A stretch of DNA of 64,000 nucleotides from JAADJA01 sp963840975. Its GTDB lineage: Bacteria > Bacteroidota > Bacteroidia > Bacteroidales > JAADJA01. The notes below the pieces were generated by a model that was not told the origin of the DNA, searched no databases, and worked only from the letters and a program-made list of their open reading frames with translations. Positions 26,361-35,153 of the stretch are shown here, piece after piece. The stretch covers positions 62,001-126,000 of the forward strand of contig CAWJBC010000021.1 of the NCBI GenBank assembly GCA_963840975.1, read 5' to 3'. Each line of letters opens with the position of its first letter. The first letter of the stretch is position 1. The position numbers and the translations under genes were made by a program.

Positions 26361-27785
26361 ATGGAAAATAACACTTTTGCCCTGAAACTTTTACATGAAT
26401 TTCCTTACCCGCCTACGGTATCTCAAGAAAACCTGCTGATTTCACTTTCAAAATTCCTAATAAGCCAGGGGGAGAGAAAACTTTTTGTTTTGAAAGGTTA
26501 TGCCGGGACGGGTAAAACAACAGTGGTCAGCACTATTGTGCAAAATCTCCGGATGATTGGTAGAGAATCCGTATTGCTGGCGCCTACAGGACGGGCGGCA
26601 AAAGTATTGTCATCTTATTCAGGCTCAAAGGCATACACTATCCATAAACATATCTACTATTTATCTACCGGATTGGATGGGGCAATGAAAATGGTTTTGG
26701 CTATTAATAAGCACAAGAACACTGTTTTCGTGGTGGATGAAGCCTCCATGATACCTGACGGTGTCACTTCAAATGATTTCGGTTTTTTTTCTTCGCTTAA
26801 CCTGCTTGAAGACCTGATTAATTATGTTTACAGTGGGAAAAATTGCACCCTGATCCTTATTGGCGACAATGCCCAGTTACCTCCTGTCGGCGCTGACGAA
26901 AGCCCGGCATTGAACATTGATTACCTAAGAAGTTCATTCCATTTACTTTTGGATACTTACCAATTGAAGGAGGTGGTTCGGCAGTCACTTGAATCGGGTA
27001 TTTTAGCAAATGCTACTGAAATAAGGAAAAATATTGAAGCCAGCGCTAAGACTTTGCTTATCAATGTGAAAGGTTTTCCGGATATCATAAGGATCAATGG
27101 CATCGAACTGGAGGATTGCCTGAACACGGCCTTTTCAAATTCCGGAAGTGAAGAAACAGTTGTCATCACCCGATCAAATAAACGGGCGAATATTTTCAAC
27201 CAGGAAATCCGAAAACGAATTCTTTTTCTGGAAGGAGAAATTTCGACAGGTGATTATCTTATGATCGTAAAAAACAATTATTTCTGGGTTGATAAGAATT
27301 CCCGCCCTGGATTTCTTGCCAACGGAGATATTGTAGAAATTATGCGCATTCTGAAATTTGAGGAAATGTTTGGTTTTAATTTTGCCGATGTTACTTTGCG
27401 GTTAACCGATTATCCTGATGAGAATGACCTGACGGTTAAGATTCTGCTCGATACGCTTTCGGTAGAAGGACCTGCGATTACAACTTCAGATAACAAGCGT
27501 CTTTTTGAAGAGATCATGAAAGATTATGATGAAATTCCCACACGGAGAGAAAGGATTGAAAAGGTTAAAAACAATCCGTATTTTAATGCACTTCAGGTAA
27601 AGTTTGCTTATGCGCTTACCTGCCATAAAACACAGGGCGGACAATGGGAAAGAGTATTCATTGATCAGGGCTATATCTCAGAAGACCATGTGAATAAGGA
27701 GTATTTTCGATGGCTGTACACAGCATTTACCAGAGCTACCAAATTATTGTACCTGGTTAATTTTCACGACATGTTTTTCGATTAA
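26361..27785 (+). CDS. RecD/Dda-like ATP-dependent DNA helicase
   Basis: A 474-residue superfamily 1 helicase. Walker A is GYAGTGKTTVVS near residue 45, then APTGRAAKVL (motif Ia), VVDEASMI (motif II), LIGDNAQLPPVG (motif III), VRQS (motif IV) and a C-terminal UvrD_C_2 segment with CHKTQGGQWERVFID (motif V) and WLYTAFTRA (motif VI). This is the short RecD2/Dda-like family found widely in Bacteroidota, not a RecBCD subunit. Substrate and role (repair or replication-fork DNA) are not shown by the sequence. It lies 62 bp after tamL and ends just before a strong terminator. Confidence 0.9.
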   Translation: MENNTFALKLLHEFPYPPTVSQENLLISLSKFLISQGERKLFVLKGYAGTGKTTVVSTIVQNLRMIGRESVLLAPTGRAAKVLSSYSGSKAYTIHKHIYYLSTGLDGAMKMVLAINKHKNTVFVVDEASMIPDGVTSNDFGFFSSLNLLEDLINYVYSGKNCTLILIGDNAQLPPVGADESPALNIDYLRSSFHLLLDTYQLKEVVRQSLESGILANATEIRKNIEASAKTLLINVKGFPDIIRINGIELEDCLNTAFSNSGSEETVVITRSNKRANIFNQEIRKRILFLEGEISTGDYLMIVKNNYFWVDKNSRPGFLANGDIVEIMRILKFEEMFGFNFADVTLRLTDYPDENDLTVKILLDTLSVEGPAITTSDNKRLFEEIMKDYDEIPTRRERIEKVKNNPYFNALQVKFAYALTCHKTQGGQWERVFIDQGYISEDHVNKEYFRWLYTAFTRATKLLYLVNFHDMFFD

Positions 27786-27790
27786 AAGCG

Positions 27791-27821
27791 AAAGTCCGCC
27801 AGCGGTTTGCCGGCGGACTTT
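27791..27821. terminator. Strong intrinsic terminator after the helicase gene
   Basis: A perfect 10-bp stem AAAGTCCGCC / GGCGGACTTT, extended by an inner GC pairing, lies 5 bp after the helicase stop. The symmetric A and T tracts would let it work in either direction. Confidence 0.85.
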
Positions 27822-28058
27822 ACCCTCTACGCTAATGAAAAATAATTAATCTACCTTCATTCCAATATTCGTGCCATTGGGTTTAGTATCTCTAAATAGC
27901 AGAATTCAAGGCGTTTATGATTCACTGTCAATTTTTATTAAAGATATAAACTTCTTATTTTCGGGAATATGGTTTCCGGAAATGGAAATTAAATCCGAAT
28001 TTCTAAAGATTATTTTGATGAATATTTTTTATTTTCACGCCATCTAAATATAAGGTTT

Positions 28059-29327
28059 ATGAAAAAAATATTGATTTTGATGGAGCTATTGTTTTCAGTT
28101 TCAGTTTTCGCCGGATTTAATGATCTTTTTCATGAGAAATCCCTTAGGATTGATTATTATCATGCGGGAAATTTTGAAACGGAGCAGTATTACCTCGACG
28201 AAGTTAAAGTCGAACCCTATTGGGCAGGTTCAATGGTCAACCTCATTGATACTTTTTTTTACGGACAGAACTATGTTGAAGTCCATGACCATGCAACCGG
28301 TAATTTGATATACTCAAGGGGTTACAGCACACTTTTCGGTGAGTGGCAGACGACAGATGAAGCCAAAAAGTTGCATCGCGCTTTAACCGAAACCATTGTT
28401 GTCCCTTTGCCCAGAGGGTTGGCAGATATCCGAATTTTAAGCCGGAATGACAAAGGAATGTTTGAGGAGCGATTTACTTATCAATATGATCCCACAAATT
28501 ATTTTATTTCAACCGAGCGAAAACTGGAGTTCCCGGTATTTGATGTTTTGATTTCGGGCGATTCCAAAAATAAAGTTGATATTGTTATCCTTCCCGAAGG
28601 TTATAGTGAGTCGGAGTTGGGGCTATTCATCAAAGATTGTAAAAAATTCGCTGATGTACTTTTTACTTTTCAACCCTATTCCAATCATAAGGATAAATTC
28701 AATATCAGGGGTGTAATAGCTGCATCACCTGGTTCGGGGAGTGATATACCAGCCGATTCAACCTGGGTTAAGACACTTTTAAATTCGTCATTTTATACTT
28801 TTAACAGCGAACGTTATTGTATGACCTACGATAACAAGAGTGTTCGCGATATGGCAGCCAATGCACCTTATGACCAGATTTATATCCTTGTCAATACAAA
28901 AAAATATGGCGGAGGGGCTATTTATAACTATTACTCGGTAAGTGTAAACAGCAACCTGTATGCAGCAAAAATATTTGTTCATGAATTGGGGCACGGGTTT
29001 GCCGGACTTGGTGATGAATACTATAACTCTGAGGTCGCCTATAGCGATTTTTACTCAACAGATATCGAACCCTGGGAACCGAATTTAACCACGCTGATAA
29101 ATTTTAGTTCAAAATGGAAAAACCTAATTGAAAAGAAGGTTCCGGTGCCGACCCCGAACGAAAGTAAGTTCTATGATAAAACCGGAGTTTTTGAGGGTGG
29201 GGGATATGCTGCAAAGGGAATTTATCGTCCCGCAAACGATTGTCTGATGAATTCATTCAAAGTAAATGAGTTTTGTCCTGTATGTAAAGATGCGATTGAA
29301 AAGATGATTTTATTTTATTCCGAATAG
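28059..29327 (+). CDS. Secreted M64-family zinc metallopeptidase
   Basis: A 422-residue exported protease with an N-terminal signal peptide (MKKILILMELLFSVSVFAGF). An immunoglobulin-like M64 N-terminal domain occupies roughly 25-150 and the catalytic domain about 160-420. The metzincin-like zinc motif HELGHGFAGLGDEY (308-321) gives His308, Glu309 and His312 plus a downstream acidic ligand. KVDIVILPEGYSESEL and GVIAASPGSGSDIP are characteristic of the M64 (IgA peptidase) family. Four Cys near the C-terminus (NDCLMNS...FCPVCKD) match the family. No T9SS tail is present. Monocistronic. Confidence 0.9.
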   Translation: MKKILILMELLFSVSVFAGFNDLFHEKSLRIDYYHAGNFETEQYYLDEVKVEPYWAGSMVNLIDTFFYGQNYVEVHDHATGNLIYSRGYSTLFGEWQTTDEAKKLHRALTETIVVPLPRGLADIRILSRNDKGMFEERFTYQYDPTNYFISTERKLEFPVFDVLISGDSKNKVDIVILPEGYSESELGLFIKDCKKFADVLFTFQPYSNHKDKFNIRGVIAASPGSGSDIPADSTWVKTLLNSSFYTFNSERYCMTYDNKSVRDMAANAPYDQIYILVNTKKYGGGAIYNYYSVSVNSNLYAAKIFVHELGHGFAGLGDEYYNSEVAYSDFYSTDIEPWEPNLTTLINFSSKWKNLIEKKVPVPTPNESKFYDKTGVFEGGGYAAKGIYRPANDCLMNSFKVNEFCPVCKDAIEKMILFYSE

Positions 29328-29410
29328 GTTAATGCAATTACAGGTGTTTCCCTGTCCATTCCTTTATCAGGGTTACTTTTCATAAATTTTATGAGGTCTC
29401 CGAAATATTA

Positions 29411-29440
29411 TTGTGAATCATTTAACAATTTTTACATTTG
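29411..29440 (+). promoter_or_regulatory. Bacteroidota-type promoter of ptb-buk
   Basis: TTG (29411-29413), a 19-nt spacer and TACATTTG (29433-29440) fit the -33/-7 consensus. Transcription would begin near 29447, after the first possible ptb start codon (29413), which supports the ATG at 29473. Confidence 0.65.
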
Positions 29441-29472
29441 CAACCGATTTTTTAACATTTAATATTATTGCT

Positions 29473-30369
29473 ATGATTCAGAAATTGTCTGAACTTGTTG
29501 ACATGGCACAAGCCAAGAAAAAAAGGAGAATTGCTGTTGCCGCAGCCGGTGATTTGGACGTGCTGGAAGCTTTAAAGAATGCTGAAAAAATAGGAATTAT
29601 TGAACCTGTTCTGGTTGGAATTAAGCCCAGGATTGAAGAATTCGCCAGGGAAATAGGTTATAACATCAGTAAATATGAAATCATTGACGTTCGGGATAAA
29701 TTTCAGGCTGCAGTTGTAGCTGCCCAACTGGTCAGAGATGGAAAGGCGGAAATCCTGATGAAAGGCATGGTGAGCACCGGACAATTGCTGAAGGCGGTTC
29801 TGGATAAGGAAAACGGACTGAGAAAAGGGAGTATTATCAGCCACGTTGCAGTTTTTGAATCGCCATATTACCATAAACTCTTAGGAATAACTGATGCTGC
29901 AATGAATGTTGCTCCTACATTCGAAGAGAAAATTGCATTGATAAACAATGCTGTTGAGGTATTTCATCTGTTGGGCGAGCCTAATCCGAAAGTTGCAGTG
30001 GTAGGAGCGGTTGAAACAGTGAATCAACGGATGGAATCAACCATGCATGCCGCCACTCTTTCCATGATGAATAAACGCCAGCAGATAACAGGATGCACTA
30101 TTGATGGCCCTTTGGCTCTCGATAATGCAGTTTCTAAGAAATCGTGCGCAATTAAAAATATTGAGAGTGAAGTAGCTGGAAATGCCGATATAGTAGTTGC
30201 TCCCGATATCAATGGAGCGAATTTTCTTTATAAAGCACTGAATTTTCTGGGTGGCGCTTCCACTGCTGCTGTGATCATGGGAGCCAAAGTTCCCATCGTG
30301 CTTACTTCCCGCGCTGATTCGGAAAGAACTAAGTTTTTATCAATTGCACTTGCAGCAGCAATTGGTTAA
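29473..30369 (+). CDS. ptb: Phosphate butyryltransferase
   Basis: Converts butyryl-CoA (or a branched acyl-CoA) and phosphate into acyl phosphate. The chosen ATG gives 298 residues, the family length; 20 further open codons upstream overlap the promoter. Family features are KKRRIAVAAAGDLDVLEAL, LMKGMVSTGQLLKAVLDKENGLR, ISHVAVFE, ITDAAMNVAPTFEEK and DIVVAPDINGANFLYKAL near the C-terminus. With buk 40 bp downstream it forms an ATP-yielding route from acyl-CoA to free acid. Substrate range (butyrate against isobutyrate/isovalerate) cannot be read from the sequence. Confidence 0.93.
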   Translation: MIQKLSELVDMAQAKKKRRIAVAAAGDLDVLEALKNAEKIGIIEPVLVGIKPRIEEFAREIGYNISKYEIIDVRDKFQAAVVAAQLVRDGKAEILMKGMVSTGQLLKAVLDKENGLRKGSIISHVAVFESPYYHKLLGITDAAMNVAPTFEEKIALINNAVEVFHLLGEPNPKVAVVGAVETVNQRMESTMHAATLSMMNKRQQITGCTIDGPLALDNAVSKKSCAIKNIESEVAGNADIVVAPDINGANFLYKALNFLGGASTAAVIMGAKVPIVLTSRADSERTKFLSIALAAAIG

Positions 30370-30409
30370 TAGTTTAAATCTTTTTCATTGAATTATCGTT
30401 GAAGTTGAC

Positions 30410-31489
30410 ATGGAAACATTTGCGCGAATATTAGCTATCAATCCGGGTTCTACTTCAACAAAGATTGCAGTTTATGAAGCTGAGGCGCCTATCTTTCTCA
30501 AAAATATAAAGCATTCACAGGAGCAGTTAGCCGAATTTGACAAGATCACCGACCAGTTTGTATTTCGGAAAAATCTTATTTTACGGCAGTTGGAGGAAGC
30601 GGAAATTGATCTAAATTCTATTCGAGCGGTTGTAGGGCGGGGTGGATTGATGAAACCGATTGAATCGGGCGTTTTTCGTATAAATGAAAAAATGATCCGC
30701 GATCTCAGGGAATGCACCTATGGTTCACATGCAAGTAATTTGGGCGGATTAATTGCTGATGATATTGCAAAATCACTTACCTCTGCCAAAGCTTACATTG
30801 CCAACCCGGTAGTGGTGGATGAAATGGAAGACATTGCCCGCTATACGGGTCACCCTCTTTTTAAACGTAAATCTATTTTCCATGCCCTGAATCAGAAGGC
30901 AGTAGCCAGGCAACATGCAAAATCCATTATGAGAGTTTATGAAGATTTAAACCTGATCGTGGTTCATTTGGGTGGCGGGATCACGGTAGGAGCGCATCGT
31001 AAAGGACGGGTGATTGACGTAAACCAGGGATTGGACGGTGAAGGTCCGTTCTCTCCTGAGCGAAGTGGCACATTACCTGTAGGCGACCTGGTTCGCTTAT
31101 GTTTCAGTGGTCAATACACCGAAAAGGAGATCATGGGGATGATTGTCGGCAAGGGTGGTTTGGTGGCATATCTGAACACCAACAGTGCATACGATGCCGA
31201 AGCTCTGGCTTTTGAAGGAGATGAAAGGGCGAGCCTAATCCTTCAGGCGATGGCTTACCAGGTGGCAAAAGACGTTGGCGCTATGTCAACGGTACTGAAG
31301 GGAGTGGTGGATGGAATTTTGATCACGGGTGGTGTAGCCAATAGCAAATGGTTCGTCAACCTTGTAGTTGAGAGGGTGAAGCATATTGCCCCGACTCATA
31401 TTTATCCCGGCGAAGACGAAATGAGGGCATTGGCTTTTAACGGGCTACGCATATTGAAAGGAGAAACGGTGGCGAAGGAGTATCGGTAA
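30410..31489 (+). CDS. buk: Butyrate kinase
   Basis: An acetokinase-family enzyme that makes ATP and butyrate from butyryl phosphate. The 359-residue protein has the ASKHA phosphate-1 motif INPGSTSTK at the N-terminus, the family motif VHLGGGITVGAHRKGRVIDVNQGLDGEGPFSPERSGTLP and adenosine-binding GILITGGVANSKW near the C-terminus. It is the second gene of the ptb-buk operon. The pair fits a fermentative anaerobe that also releases H2 through the hydrogenase implied by hydEFG. Confidence 0.94.
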   Translation: METFARILAINPGSTSTKIAVYEAEAPIFLKNIKHSQEQLAEFDKITDQFVFRKNLILRQLEEAEIDLNSIRAVVGRGGLMKPIESGVFRINEKMIRDLRECTYGSHASNLGGLIADDIAKSLTSAKAYIANPVVVDEMEDIARYTGHPLFKRKSIFHALNQKAVARQHAKSIMRVYEDLNLIVVHLGGGITVGAHRKGRVIDVNQGLDGEGPFSPERSGTLPVGDLVRLCFSGQYTEKEIMGMIVGKGGLVAYLNTNSAYDAEALAFEGDERASLILQAMAYQVAKDVGAMSTVLKGVVDGILITGGVANSKWFVNLVVERVKHIAPTHIYPGEDEMRALAFNGLRILKGETVAKEYR

Positions 31490-31637
31490 ATGGATTTTTG
31501 AAATTTGAAATTAGATGTTTGAAATTTGACAATATTCGATTTCTATTTGTAAAATGCCTTTTTAAAATTCAAGCTTTTATCCCTCTGCGTGCTGATTATT
31601 CAGGTTAAATCTAATATCATATATCAATCATCATATA

Positions 31638-32183
31638 TCATAAATTGAAGTTCTCGGGATGCTTCCCTGCTTTTCCCCGGTAAAAATCTTCAATCATTTT
31701 AAAGTCTTCCTCAAAATTGCCTGACGGTGTGAAAATTGTACCTATTCCGCCTTCTTTCTTTTTGTAATCAAGGAATCCTAATGCTATCGGCACTTTTGCC
31801 TTTAGTGCGATGTAATAGAAACCCTTTTTCCAGTTGGCATTGTACTTCCGGGTTCCTTCGGGTGTAATGGTGATATATAAAGATTTGTGTTGTGCGAACA
31901 TCCTTGCAATGGTCTCTACCATATTCGTACTGTTCTTCCGGTCAACCGGAATGCCCCCAGCCCATTTTAAAAGACCCCCATAATAAGTTTCAAAGGATTC
32001 CTTTTTAATCAGAAATTTGACCTTTACCCTTAATACCCAATAGGCAAGACGTCCCCAAACGAAATCCCACATGCTGGTGTGTGGAGCCATGACAACCACA
32101 CATTTCTTCAGGTCTTTTGGGAACCTTCCGACTATTTTCCAACCAGTGAACCACAGAACTAACTTTGAAATATAGAATAACAT
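31638..32183 (-). CDS. PlsC-like 1-acyl-glycerol-3-phosphate acyltransferase
   Basis: A 181-residue membrane-associated acyltransferase. The catalytic HX4D motif is His35-Asp40 (APHTSMWD), and the substrate motif is ITPEGTRKY (EGTR). An N-terminal hydrophobic stretch (FYISKLVLWFTGW) probably anchors it in the membrane. This short PlsC branch is common in Bacteroidota; the acyl acceptor could be lysophosphatidic acid or an aminolipid. It starts 12 bp after the end of dnaX and is probably co-transcribed with it. Confidence 0.88.
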   Translation of the reverse strand: MLFYISKLVLWFTGWKIVGRFPKDLKKCVVVMAPHTSMWDFVWGRLAYWVLRVKVKFLIKKESFETYYGGLLKWAGGIPVDRKNSTNMVETIARMFAQHKSLYITITPEGTRKYNANWKKGFYYIALKAKVPIALGFLDYKKKEGGIGTIFTPSGNFEEDFKMIEDFYRGKAGKHPENFNL

Positions 32184-32195
32184 ATTATCGCCGGA

Positions 32196-33892
32196 TTAAA
32201 AATCAATTTCGAGACCGAGCTGGTCTTTCAGGTTCTTCAATTCAGGATTCTTTTCAGCCATTTGTGCGAATTTTTCCTGCGAAGTGTATGCCTTTTGCCC
32301 GGCCGACTGCTCAGTAACTTTAATGTTCAAATGAAGATGAAAGTTGTTCAGGGATTTGCGCAACTTTGGGAGCAAATCAGATTTAAATTCAATTATTTCC
32401 TGTTCCTGGACAGCATTATCCACTTGAAATGAAATATTATAATCAGCACTCTTTTGAGGTTTGTATTTTTTTAAAGTACTGTAGAGATGCTTATTTTTCT
32501 CATAAAGAATGAAATATTGTCCCATTCCTCCTCAAGTTGCTCCTGCGAAAAATCTTCTGCAGGCATATCGGCAATTTGCTCAAAAACATCATTCTTTTCC
32601 TGTTCAGGTTTTTCCTCTTTCTTTTTTATCGAAATCGTTCCCGGATAGGTTCCCGATCTGGTTGGTGGCTTTGATTCAATTTCTTTCAAAGCCGGCTCTT
32701 TGGCAATTGTAATTGGCTGGGGTTGTTGTTGGTTTATAGGGCGTTTCGGGTTTTGAACTGGTCATGGGTTTTGTTGTCGACTTGGGGTAAAAACGATTCT
32801 GGAACTTTTTGTGCACATTTTTAACAAAGCAAGTTCAATGTGCAGGTTTTTATTGTTGCTTGTTTTGTAATCAATATCACATTTGTTGTTGATGTCTAAC
32901 GCCTTTAGCAGGAAATCTACGCTGCATACTCCAGCCTGTTCCTGGTATCTGTTGCGGATGGTTCCGCCGGCTTCGAGAAGTTTGACGGTGCCGGGATCTT
33001 TGCATACAAGCAGGTTGCGAAGGTGCTCACCGAAGCCGATAATGAAATGCTGTCCATCGAAACCGTTGTCAATGATCTCGTTAATGATTAGCAGGGTGTC
33101 CCTGATATTGCCCTGTACGATGGATTCCACCATTCTGAAAAAATAATCGTAATCGAGGACGTTCAGGTTTTCGATCACATTTTTGTAAGTGATGTTTCTG
33201 CCGCCAAAACTTACTATCTGGTCGAAAATCGAAAGGGCATCACGCAGAGCGCCATCCGATTTCTGTGCAATGATCTGCAAGGCATCCTGCTCAGCAGTTA
33301 CCTCTTCTTCTTTAGCCACAAAAGCGAGGTGGTTGGCGATGTCTTCAACCGTTATCCGTTTGAAGTCATAGATTTGGCAACGCGAAAGGATAGTGGGGAT
33401 GATCTTGTGTTTCTCGGTAGTGGCAAGGATGAATTTGGCATAAGCCGGAGGCTCTTCCAGGGTTTTAAGGAAGGCATTGAATGCTGCCTGCGAAAGCATG
33501 TGTACCTCATCAATGATATAAACTTTGTACTTTCCAACCTGAGGAGGAATCCTTACCTGGTCAACAAGGTTACGGATGTCATCAACTGAGTTGTTGGAGG
33601 CAGCATCCAGTTCGTGAATGTTGAACGAAGCCGAGCGGTTGAACGAAACGCAGGATTCGCATTGGTCGCAGGCTTCGATATTTTCCGAAATGTTTTTGCA
33701 GTTGATGGTTTTTGCAAGGATGCGGGCGCAGGTAGTCTTGCCTATTCCACGCGGACCGCAAAAAAGGAATGCCTGTGCAAGCTGGTTGTTCCTGATAGCA
33801 TTTTTGAGGGTGTTGGTAATGGAAGTTTGCCCCACCACCGTGTTGAAAGTTTGCGGTCTGTACTTGCGCGCCGATACGATAAAGTTCTCCAT
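32196..33892 (-). pseudogene. dnaX: DNA polymerase III gamma/tau subunit, interrupted by TGA and a frameshift
   Basis: The clamp-loader ATPase. The first 376 codons are intact and cover domains I-III: P-loop GPRGIGKTT (46-54), zinc site CKNIS...CDQCESC, DEVHMLS and the sensor-1 region ATTEKHK. An in-frame TGA then occurs at 32764-32762. The same frame stays open past it through a Pro/Gln/Lys/Glu-rich linker to about 32525, where the chain continues in the -1 frame with the conserved tau C-terminus (SADYNISFQVDNAVQEQEI...KFAQMAEKNPELKNLKDQLGLEIDF). Joined up it would be about 566 residues, normal for Bacteroidota. As read it yields only a gamma-like product. No slippery heptamer is seen. Assembly error, real lesions or recoding remain possible. 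Confidence 0.85.
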
Positions 33893-34052
33893 CCTGTGCT
33901 TATGATTTACAATGCAATGCGAGGGTTCAAAATTACAAACTTTTTGAATTGGGTGACCAGCCGGTTGGTGAGTAGTGATAAAAAGATTGCCGGAGACTGG
34001 TTGCGGGGTGCTTGTTACTGGTTACTTGACCATACCTAAATTGACCACTGCT

Positions 34053-34153
34053 CGTCCGGATTTAGGAATAGGCAGGTGCGTGGAATAATCCGGACGGGGA
34101 TACATTGCAGGATTTGTAAACGACTTAAATTGTTTTAAAGGATTACAAATCCT
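34053..34153. repeat. Two nested extragenic palindromes (REP-like)
   Basis: First pair: CGTCCGGATT (34053-34062) and AATCCGGACG (34087-34096), a perfect 10-bp inverted repeat. Second pair: AGGATTTGTAA (34109-34119) and TTACAAATCCT (34143-34153), perfect over 11 bp. The inner AAAGGATT-ACA-AATCCTTT can also fold alone. No ORF is present. Confidence 0.65.
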
Positions 34154-34382
34154 TTAATATTTACTTTCGGATTAGCCGCCGCACTAGCTTTTACACAAAT
34201 CCGAAAGAGCCGAGGGAGCCGAGTTACTGATTTGAAGAAAATAAATGCGGGTAATTGTTTGGCTGAATGGGAAGAAAGTTTTAAGTTTGAGGGGTATAGT
34301 GTTGGAGGATTTTGATATAAGAGATATGATGTTTGCCAATGGCATCCCTTCGGGAGATGAATGATTTATGATTTGAAAGGAA

Positions 34383-34440
34383 GGATTGAAAAACCCCAAG
34401 TCGCGAAAAAACTAAGGAATAGCTCTGGAAGAATGCGACT
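34383..34440 (+). repeat. Degenerate direct repeat flanking the toxin-antitoxin pair, left copy
   Basis: This 58-bp stretch (starting GGATTGAAAAACCCCAAG) resembles 35154-35211 (starting GGATTAAAAAGCCACAAG). About two thirds of positions match without gaps, and both copies are preceded by GATTTATGATTT words. The copies lie either side of the PemK/MazF-like module. Confidence 0.4.
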
Positions 34441-34464
34441 GATAAAAATTTAATTTCATTCGTT

Positions 34465-34495
34465 TTCTAACTTTTTGTTAGAATGAATATCTTTG
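34465..34495 (+). promoter_or_regulatory. Promoter with operator-like palindrome for the toxin-antitoxin operon
   Basis: TATCTTTG (34488-34495) is a good -7 element 18 bp before the antitoxin ATG. The perfect inverted repeat TTCTAAC-TTTTT-GTTAGAA (34465-34483) lies in the spacer just upstream, where a repressor would block polymerase. Autoregulation by the antitoxin is an inference from position. Confidence 0.55.
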
Positions 34496-34513
34496 TAAAT
34501 AAAACCAGAAATT

Positions 34514-34726
34514 ATGAAAGCAGTTGAATTTAAGACCAGGATTAAAAACCAGCAGATTCTTATTCCTTCTGAAATACAATCCCAGTTAAAAACAAATAAG
34601 GACGTCAGGGTAATAGTATTAATTGATGAACCGGATGCTTATGACGATCTTACCTTTCAACAAACGGCACAGGAACAATTCTTAAAAGGGTATTCTGATT
34701 CTGATTCGGTTTACGATAATAATTAA
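34514..34726 (+). CDS. Probable antitoxin of a PemK/MazF-type module
   Basis: A 70-residue protein just upstream of a MazF/PemK-like toxin, separated by 3 bp. The N-terminal ~45 residues (KAVEFKTRIKNQQILIPSEIQSQLKTNKDVRVIVLID) look like an AbrB/MazE-type swapped-hairpin DNA-binding domain: a short strand, a basic turn, I-L-I-P and a final hydrophobic strand. The acidic, flexible C-terminal tail (YSDSDSVYDNN) fits a toxin-neutralising segment. The call rests mainly on context; the family match itself is modest. Confidence 0.65.
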   Translation: MKAVEFKTRIKNQQILIPSEIQSQLKTNKDVRVIVLIDEPDAYDDLTFQQTAQEQFLKGYSDSDSVYDNN

Positions 34727-34729
34727 TCC

Positions 34730-35053
34730 ATGAATCATTTGAAATTCGGGGATATCGTATTATTAAAATTCCCTTTTACCGAAGGTCGGACATTTAAAAG
34801 GAGACCGGCATTGATCATTAATGAAAACATTGATGGCGATGTAATTGTTTGCCGCATTACAAGCAATATCTGGCGTACAGAACAGGATATTTATATTGAT
34901 GATTGGAAAAATTCTGGACTAAAACTACCGTCTGTAATCCGGGTTCATAAAATTGCAACATTAGAAAAAGGAATAGTTGAAACGGAATTGGGCAGTATTA
35001 ATCAGTCATTGAAAGAAAAGGTAAAAACTATTATTGCAGATTTGGCTCAATAA
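34730..35053 (+). CDS. PemK/MazF-family endoribonuclease toxin
   Basis: A 107-residue toxin of the MazF/PemK fold. The N-terminal signature FGDIVLLKFPFTEG...KRRPALIINE is the family hallmark (GDIV-PF-RPALI), and the conserved Ser/Thr region before the last helix appears as SVIRVHKIATLEKGIVETELGSI. Such toxins cut mRNA at short motifs. It follows the antitoxin gene by 3 bp with no separate promoter, so the two are co-expressed. Degenerate repeats flank the pair, which suggests the module was inserted here. Confidence 0.85.
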   Translation: MNHLKFGDIVLLKFPFTEGRTFKRRPALIINENIDGDVIVCRITSNIWRTEQDIYIDDWKNSGLKLPSVIRVHKIATLEKGIVETELGSINQSLKEKVKTIIADLAQ

Positions 35054-35153
35054 AATTTCTATCAGGTAAGTTAAAAATGCAACATAAACAAAGGCTAAAT
35101 GGAACGAGGGATTTTTTGGATTTATGATTTAAGATGTGTGATTTGAAAAGATT

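Larger units (their letters stand above)
33893..34464. other. Gene-free interval upstream of dnaX
   Basis: About 570 bp with no supported gene. It holds the palindrome cluster at 34053-34153, AT-rich words of the ATGATTTATGATTT kind (34361-34374), and a 58-bp copy (34383-34440) of a sequence found again after the toxin gene. The dnaX promoter must lie here but was not identified. Confidence 0.5.

Noticed and set aside
32196..32525. Separate 109-codon gene starting at ATG 32525
   Set aside because: Its product is the conserved C-terminus of DnaX, and the AGGAGG lies too close to the ATG for normal initiation; best read as part of a broken dnaX.
32500..32540. Programmed -1 frameshift in dnaX like that of E. 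coli
   Set aside because: No A-AAA-AAG or other slippery heptamer at the frame change, and an in-frame TGA already ends translation upstream.
33614..34039. 141-codon plus-strand ORF overlapping the start of dnaX
   Set aside because: Most of it is antisense to the conserved DnaX N-terminus and the product resembles no family.
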